This document shows, one piece after another, positions 50,301 through 58,900 of a stretch of 64,000 nt of DNA. This DNA comes from Vandiemenella viatica (lineage: Eukaryota > Arthropoda > Insecta > Orthoptera > Morabidae). Below the pieces are notes generated by a model, which was given only the letters and a program-made list of their open reading frames with translations, ran no database searches and had not been told where the DNA came from. Position 1 is the stretch's first letter. Every line of letters begins with the position of its first letter. Location of the stretch: contig JARYHS010013631.1 of NCBI GenBank assembly GCA_031002005.1, positions 69,375,832 to 69,439,831 on the forward strand, in the 5' to 3' direction. A program made the position numbers and the translations under genes.

Positions 50301-53300
50301 ATTCTTAGAAGTTTATCAATGTCTTTTTAAGTAAAGCCATGATAAACTAGAGGAGGCATGTGACAGAACAGAAATATTTGCATAAGAAAATTATATTTTT
50401 GATCTCAGAGTAGATAAAAAACTAATAATATATATACTCTTAGAGAGAAAAAGCAATGAGTTGTAAGTTGCTATGGAGATTAGGACTTGTGAGATGATAG
50501 TTATCAGAGTAGACTAGTAGATTGAATGCTCAAGAAAAAAATTGCCTAAAAATGAACCTGCATCTTCTGAGAATAACCAATCCCATTGTAATTCCTAGTA
50601 GATCCGAATGATATAAAATAAACGATATATTTTGGATCTAAAGAATTGAGTTATTCATAATTATAATTACAATCAAATCAACGACAAGAGACGCGAAAGC
50701 GTTGCAAGTAGCGTCCAAAAAATTTATTGCTGAGGATTTTGCCATGCAAAAGGTGTGCGCAAAGTTTGTGCTAAGTGTCCTGAGTGATGAACAAAAAGTA
50801 AATAGTGTACAAATTTCCCAGGAAATTCGGAACTGTGTCCAAGAAAACCCAAATTTCCTTGACAATGTAATTACCAGTGACAAAACTTGGCGTTTTGAGT
50901 ATGACCCGGAGATCAAACGCCAGAGTGCCGAGTGGCATACCAACAAATCCCCGCATCCAAAGAAAGCCAGAATGAGCAAGTCAAGGATCATATCCATGCT
51001 CATGTACTTTTTTGACCATTGTGGTGCGGTTCACAGGGAGATAGTACCCCTTGGACAGATTGTCAATGCCAGTTTTTACGTAGACACGTACGAGGTGTGT
51101 TCAGAAAATAACGAAAATTTTCGTTTTTTGAAAAAATATTTATTTATTTGTCTACATTAATGTTGTCGCCTTCAAAATAGTCCCCATTAGATATTATGCA
51201 CTTCTGCCAGCGCTTCTTCCAATCGTCGAAACACTTCTCAAACTCGATTTTTGGGATAGCCTTTAGCTCTTTCAGTGATGCGCTTTTAATGTCATCTATG
51301 CTTGTAAAACGACGGCCCTTTAAGGTTCTCTTTATTTTTGGAAATAGAAAAAAGTCACACGGAGCCATGTCTGGCGAATATGGAGGCTGGGGCATCGTTA
51401 CAGTATTGTTTTTGGCCAAGAATTCACGAACAAGCAACGAAGTGTGAGCTGGTGCATTATCGTGGTGCAAAAGCCATGAATTGTTTTTTCCACAAATCCG
51501 GACATTTTTTTCGGATTTCTTCACGCAAACGGTGTTGAACTTGTAGGTAGTACTCCTTATTTACCGTTTGACCTTGTGGCAAGAATTCACTATGCACCAT
51601 GCCATTAAAATCGAAGAACACCGTAAGCATAACCTTCACGTTCGACCGCACTTGTCGAGTCTTTTTCGGTCTTGGCGAGCCAGGATGCTTCTACTGACAC
51701 GATTGAGCCTTAGTTTCGACGTCATATCCGTAAACCCATGTTTCGTCACCTGTTATAACACGTTTCAGTAATTTTGTATCGTCGTTGACTTCATTTAGTG
51801 ACTCCTGAGCAACTTCCATTCACCGCTGTTTTTGTTCAAAATTCAACAATTTTGGAACAAATTTTGCTGCCACACGTTTCATACCCAAAACATTTGAAAA
51901 AATTTCATGGCATGAGTCAATCGATATGCCAACATCATCAGAAACTTCTCTGATTGTGATTCGGCGATCATTCATAACCATTGCTTTCACTTTTTCCAAG
52001 TTTTCATCGGTTGTTGATGTGCTGAGGCGTCCGGGGCGTTCGTCATCTTCAACGTCTTCACGGCCATCTTGGAAACTCTTATACCACTTGTAAACTCTTG
52101 TTTTACTCATAACAGACTCACCATAGGCCTTTGTTACACTTTATTTCATTTTTTACGCAAAATTTGATACAAATTCTTTGATCCATTTCATTTAACAAAC
52201 GAAAATCGCCGAGCTCATAAAAACACGTCTAACCTTAGCGGCTGCCACAGACAAAGTAAGCAATGAATACAGCTGAAAATTTTATCATATTTCCAGGGCA
52301 TGTATACCAACATAATAAAATATTTTTTTGACAATTGGACTCTCCAAACCAGCGAAATTTAAAAATTCCCGTTATTTTCTGAACACACCTCGTATGACAG
52401 GTTGCGCAAACACGTCCTCCGTGTGCGGCCAGACATCACCAATTCTTGGAAGCTTCACGACGACAACATGCTGTGCCACAATGTGCTGCTCGTGAGGGAG
52501 TTACTGGCCAAGCACAGGGTTGCCACATTGCATCACCCCCTACAGTCCAGATCTGGCACCGCCAGACTTGTTCCTCTTTCCTCGGCTCTAGCAGGACTTC
52601 AGGGGAAACCGATACAGGTCCGTAGAAGACATCCAAGGGGCCATGAAAGAATCTCTGAAGGGGATCCTAGAAAGCGAGTTCCAGAAGGCGTATGCACAGT
52701 TGGGAATCATGTTATACGCGTTGTGTTGAAGCACAAGGGTGCTATTTCAAGGACTACAAAGGATTTGTACAGATTAGTTCAATAAAAAAAATTAAAATTA
52801 ATTCAGTCCTACTATTATCTTATCCTACCCTGTATTGTGCTTTTATTTTGTATCTTTGTCCTAGCATTTTTTTTTTTTTTTTAATAGAAGTTCTGTAAAA
52901 TTATTTGCCAATGAATATATTTTAACTTTCCCTGTAGTAAGTTTCTTTCCTTCAGCAACCTCAATCACTATGTAGAGTTGCATCTTCAAAATCCTCAATT
53001 TGTGATATGTCTATATACTGAAGTGTTACATGGCAGATGGTTACACACTTAAGCTAATTTTTGGTTTGGGTCACCACCTACACAAGAAGACAGCAGAGTC
53101 ACCTTAAAGGCCACGGGGATTAAATTTAAGATGAATTCATCTCACGAATACTATTTTGTTTTACAGTGAGTACCACACCCAATCACTATGATATACGGAA
53201 ATTTGGGAAATTCTATCTACTTTTACCTGAAATTGTGTTAACCTGTGAACCTAACATAATTGACACTTTTTTAATACCTGTTTCTGTATATCACTATATA

Positions 53301-55952
53301 TGGAAAATGTGCAAGATATGTGGGGTTTTGAACGGAGGGGAGGTGTAAAAGAAATATTCTCTATACATCAAAGATTTTTTAAAAAATGTATTGTCTTTAA
53401 AAACATCCAAGAACACAGTTATTAATATTTTGGAGTGAGCCTGGTGAATGAGTGACATTTAGGAGGATGCGAGTTCAATCTCCAACCCTATTATCTAGTT
53501 TACAAAAATCAATCCAGACAAAAGGCAATTTTTAATTCCTACACATTTCTTCCTCCCCTCCAGTCGTGCTCTAATAAACTTTATTTAAAAATAATAATAA
53601 TATGTGTGTGTGTGTATAGAAGCAATAAAGAAAGTAAAAGAAAAATTTTCATGTGGCATAAGTGATCAGGGAGAAAAAAATCGGTATGCTACGATTTGCT
53701 GATGACATTGTCTTGTTAGCAGAAAGGGCTGAAGATATTGAGAAGTTACTGAATGGCATGAACAAAACACTGAAGGAAGATTTTGGACTTAAAATAAACC
53801 AAAGCAAGACAAAAGTGATGAAATCTAGCAGAAATGATAGCAATACTAGATTAAGTACAAAAATAGGATCGGAAGCAATATGACAAGTAAGTGAATTCTG
53901 GTACCTGGGAAGCAAAATTATAGCCAATGGCTGAAGCAGGAACGATGTTAAAAGCAGAATAGCACTAGCAAAAAGAGCCTTCATGAAAAAGAGAAATCTT
54001 TTAGTTTCAAACATTGATCCAGGAATTAGAAAGAACTTTTTAAAACTCTATGTGTGGAGCACACCACTTTATGGTAGCAAAACATGGACTTTAGGAATAC
54101 CAGAAAGGAAGAAAATTGAAGCATTTGAAATGGGGTGTTACAGAAGAATGCTGAAAATTAAGTGGACAGACAAAGTACAAAATGAGCGAGTTTTGGATAA
54201 GATGGGTGAGGAAAGAAGTTTGTGGAAGAAGCTTACAGAAAGAATAGACAGGCTGGTAGGTCATATTTTAAGACATGCTGGATTGGTTAATTTGTTAGTG
54301 GAGGGAACAGTTGAAGGTAAGAACTGTAGAGGAAGACAGAGATTAGTATATATGAATCAGATAATTGAGGACGTGGGTTGTAAGGGATATGTAGAGATGA
54401 AGAGGTTAGCACAAGATAGGACAGGAAGGTGGTGTTGGATATGGTCTCACCCTATCCTGCACCATCCTCCCTCCGTGATGTTCTCCTGTTGACGAAGGGC
54501 CAAGTTCTGAAATATTCATTGTTTTTCCTGTTCTTGTGTTTTTTTTGTGTGTGTGTTCACACCTCGAAACAATCATCTACAATAAGTGGTGGTTCATTTC
54601 GCTGTCCTTTTATATATATCAACTCTTCAACCTTGCCCAGCACTGATCATTTTACAAATTTTCTACAGCATTTATTTTTAATATATGCCAATACCACTAA
54701 GGTACATCTTTCAGTACTTTGGTTCACAGCAAGACTTTGGATTTAGCCTGAATAAATGTAAAATGTAATGCCAGTGCCATTTCTTAACTATAAAACATAT
54801 TTAATTATATTGTCACTAGCAGCTGCAGTATGATTTTTTAGTTGACAGCATTTTTTCAATCTTGGGAGTCACTTCTGGAATTCACTTTTCAGTATAGCAT
54901 TCAGCTCCTTTAGTGATTCTGTTTTTGTCTCATCAATGGTAGCAAAACTTCATCCTTTAAAGGTTCTTTTCAGCCTTGGCAATAGAAAAAAGGTCGCAGA
55001 GGGCCATGTTAGGCAAATATGGTGGTCAAGACAAAACAACAGTTTTGTTTTTTACCAAAAATCACGAATAACCAGTGAGGTAAGAGTGGGAGCATTATTG
55101 TGGTTCATTTTCCATAAGTGGTTTTGCTACAATGCTGGGGTTTTTTGATGGATTGCTTTACATAAATGGCACATAACTTTCAGGTAGTATTCCTTATTCA
55201 CAGTATACCCATTTGTCAGGCACTCATGATGCACAACGCCATTGAAATCAAAGAAAATGGTGAGTACAACTTTCACATTTGATCAATTTTTTTCGGTCTT
55301 GGCTCTTCAGGTAGCTTCTATTGGGACCACTGGCCCTTGCTTTCAACGTTATATCCATACATCCATGTTTTTTTAAAGAGGTTCTTGATCATTGTTGACT
55401 TCTTTCAGCAATTCCTTAGTGATGTCTACGTGACATTATTTTGATTGAATCTCAGAAATTTTGGAACAAACTTTCCTGCCACATGTTTCATGCCCAATAT
55501 GAGCCAAATGATATTCTGACATCAACATCTCAAATAGTGGTACGGCGATTTTCCAGAATAATTTTTTTTAACTTGATACTTTTGTCTGTTATGTGAATGG
55601 AGATTTTCCCGGCGTATAAATGCAACATAGTTTCACCGGATTGCCTGTTGATGCGTTTGTGCATCCTGGGCAGTCATCTTTACAGCCCTCTCTGAAATGT
55701 TTGTACCACTTGTAAACTCATTTTACTAACAGTAGATTCGCCTAAAGCTACTGTTAACATTTCAAATACGGTACTGCACTTTATTCCATTCTTCAAGCAA
55801 ACTTTTATACAAGTTCTTTGATCCAACTAAAAAAAAAAAAAAAAATACAAAATCGCTGAGCACACCAATATGCGCTTAACCTTTCAATTGTCGAAAACAA
55901 ACTAAAATTCAAAATGGCTGACAATAGCAACTTACATCAGGAACATGTGTAC

Positions 55953-55992
<40 letters not shown>

Positions 55993-58900
55993 TGTTCTTC
56001 AACATACCTCCAAATGGTCTTACAATCAAACTGCCAATATTTGGTTGTCCCCCACAAACTCACCCTGCCCTACATGCCTTTCGCTAACAACAGTCTTTGG
56101 CCCTTACTCACCTTGTTCTGCAACAATATACCATTCTGGCTAACCAAAATTCTGGAAACCTCATATCCCTACACAAAATACTCATGTTATCATTCCCACA
56201 AGTCATTACAATTTTGCAGCATATTTTACAGCAAGCAGTTAACTCCAGCAGTATGCATGCCCAGAAACATTTACAGAAGTTATCCAAATTGCTGAAGTCC
56301 CATCTTGCACTAGGGCAGTTTCTTCCACACCAACCAATGGTCTACCAATCAAAATCACAGCCTCCTCTGATTTCCTCAAAACCTTCCATTGCCCAGCTCC
56401 TCAACATACCTCAACCTCCCCCTTTAAAACCTGCACCTCGCTCTCTGCACCAAAGTCCTACTCCCAAGCCTAAACTGTCAGTTATAAACCTATCCTCATC
56501 ACCATTATCTGAATCCCAGCTCTCTGCACTCTCCAAAGGACTCACCTTCTCACCCACCCCCACATTTGACCATGCCAAACTAGTCCGTGACTCTCTATCG
56601 TTCTGCTGTACACTCCGCTGGCGGTATCACTTTGCCACTAATAGCAGTGAACAGGGATATCAGGACAACCTAGAACCAAGTCTAGAGAAATTCAAACCAT
56701 CATCCACACTTGACCCTCCACCTCTTCCCCAGAACCATCCCCTCCAAATTTTTGAAGATTTCCTTTCCACCAGTTTGGCCTCTCCCACTTTCCTTAAATC
56801 TTTAGCAAACACCGATAATCTTAGCCCAGCTGAAACCCATGCCAGAAAACAACTCTCCAGCAATTCAGAACTCATTACCCTTCCAGCTGACAAGGGCTCA
56901 ACCACTGTAGTCATGAACAGGAATGACTATGTGGCTGAAGCTCTTCGTCAGCTATCAGACACCAAAACCTACTGCTGCCTGTCGGAAGATCCAACTCCTG
57001 CTGTCAACAAAAAAATTCAAGAATATGTACAGTTTAGTGGACCTCTCCAAGGCCTCACCCCACAATCCATTTCGCTTCTCACTCTTCAAAATCCACGTAC
57101 ACCCACCCTTTATCTATTGCCCAAAATCCATAAACCTGGCAATCCAGGACGCCCTATCGTTGCGCCAACTGAGCGCATCTCTGCCTTGGTTGACCAGTAC
57201 CTACAGCCCATTGTTAATCAGCTCCCTTCTCATATAAAGGACACCCAGCACTTTCTCTTCCGGCTTTCTACCTTACCCACACCTCTTCCTTCCGACTCAA
57301 TACTGGTTACCATTGACGTCACGTCCTTGTATACAAACATTCCACACTGGCATGGCCTCAGGGCCATGGAACACTTTCTGGACCAGCGCCCTCCCAACAG
57401 CCTTCCCATGACATCCTTCCTTATCAAATTAGCCCACCTTATCCTTAATAATAACTACTTCTCCTTCGAAGGCAACATCTATCACCAAACCTGCGGAACT
57501 GCCATGGGTACCCGCATGGCCCCCTCTTATGCTAATCTGTTCATGGGCCGGCTGGAACAGACATTTCTGGAGGAATTCCCTCTCAACCCCCTCATTTGGC
57601 TTCATTTCATTGATGACATATTTATGATTTGGACGCATGGAGAAAATGAACTGCTAAATTTCCTGAACCATCTCAATAACTCACTTGGTCCTACTCCCAC
57701 ACCCAGGCCACATTCTTGGATGCCGATTTGTCCCTATCCAATGGCTATCTCAACTCTTCAGTTCACATCAAACCAACCAATCTTCAACAGTATCTCCATT
57801 TCGACAGTTGCCACCCATACCACACCAAACATTCACTCCCCTACAGTCTTGGCATTCGAGGTAGTCGCATATGCTCTAACCAACAGTCTCTCATGGATTA
57901 TTCAAACAGTATTTCAGAAGCATTAATATCTCGCAACTACCCTCCAGCTTTGGTTAAACAGCTTTCACGTGCTACATCACAACTGAATCAGCCAATCAAT
58001 CATCCCAGACCCGCAAAAACCAACCACAATCCAGTCTTGGTCACACAGTACTACCCAGGCCTCGAATCCATCAACAGAGTCCTCCGGCAGGGCTATGATT
58101 TCTTACAAACATGCCCTGAAATGAGATCCATTCTTCCTAAAATCCTCCCTGCCCCTCCTAGAACTTGTTTCAGCAGACCTCCTAACCTCAGCGAACTTCT
58201 AGTCCACAAACACAGTCTTCCTCTTCCTAACAGTCAACCCCAAGGCTCTTTCCCATGTAATAGACCACGCTGCAAGATGTGTGACATACACCATGCTTCC
58301 ACCACTTTCATCAACCCGGTCACAGGGGAAAGCTTCCCTATCATAGGACACGCCACCTGTGAAACCACGCATGTAATATACCAGTTAACATGCAACCACT
58401 GCCTGGCTTCATATATAGGTTTGACCACAAATTCACTCTCCATAAGAATGAATGGCCATCAGACGGTGTTCACACAGAACCCAAAGCACCCAGTTGCTGC
58501 CCATGCCATAACCCACGACTTGAATAATTTCAACTCTTGTTACACAGTCCGTGCTATCAGAGTTCTCCCTAACAGCAGCAGTTTCTCTGAACTCAGAAGG
58601 TGGGAACTTGCCTACCAGTACAAACTTGGCACAAGGCAACCACCTGGTCTCAACTTAAGATAATACCCGGTCATTTTTAATTATATTTTTTATTTTTTAA
58701 TTCCTCTCCTTTCCACTACCTATATTGAACCACCACTAACCTGAGGTGATGTTTAATTCACAAATATTATTATTATTATTATTATATATATTTTTATTTG
58801 TATAATATTTTTTTTCCTCAATATATACTATATTTTGATCTTCCCACCAACCAGAAATTAGTTTGGATATTAATTTTTGCTCGGGTATGAGCTCTGATTC

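Larger units (their letters stand above)
49353..52832 (+). mobile_element. mariner transposon (outer), interrupted twice
   Basis: The ends CAGGGTAGGATAAGA and TCTTATCCTACCCTG are inverted, with TA on both sides (49351-49352 and 52833-52834). The transposase starts with the helix-turn-helix region RYTIKFCVNLGKTVMETLRL (49500-49560). It continues after a 0.9-kb insert with VCAKFVLSVLSDEQKVNSVQ and VITSDKTWRFEYDPE, where SDKTW replaces GDETW. After a second insert it ends with RKHVLRVRPDITNSWKLHDD and ELLAKHRVATL. The catalytic motif is mutated and frameshifts occur near the C-terminus. Without inserts the element is about 1.25 kb. Confidence 0.9.

Noticed and set aside
54836..55935. Possible host gene with conserved blocks
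   Set aside because: The blocks match the mariner transposase region by region, with many stops. It is a decayed transposon.
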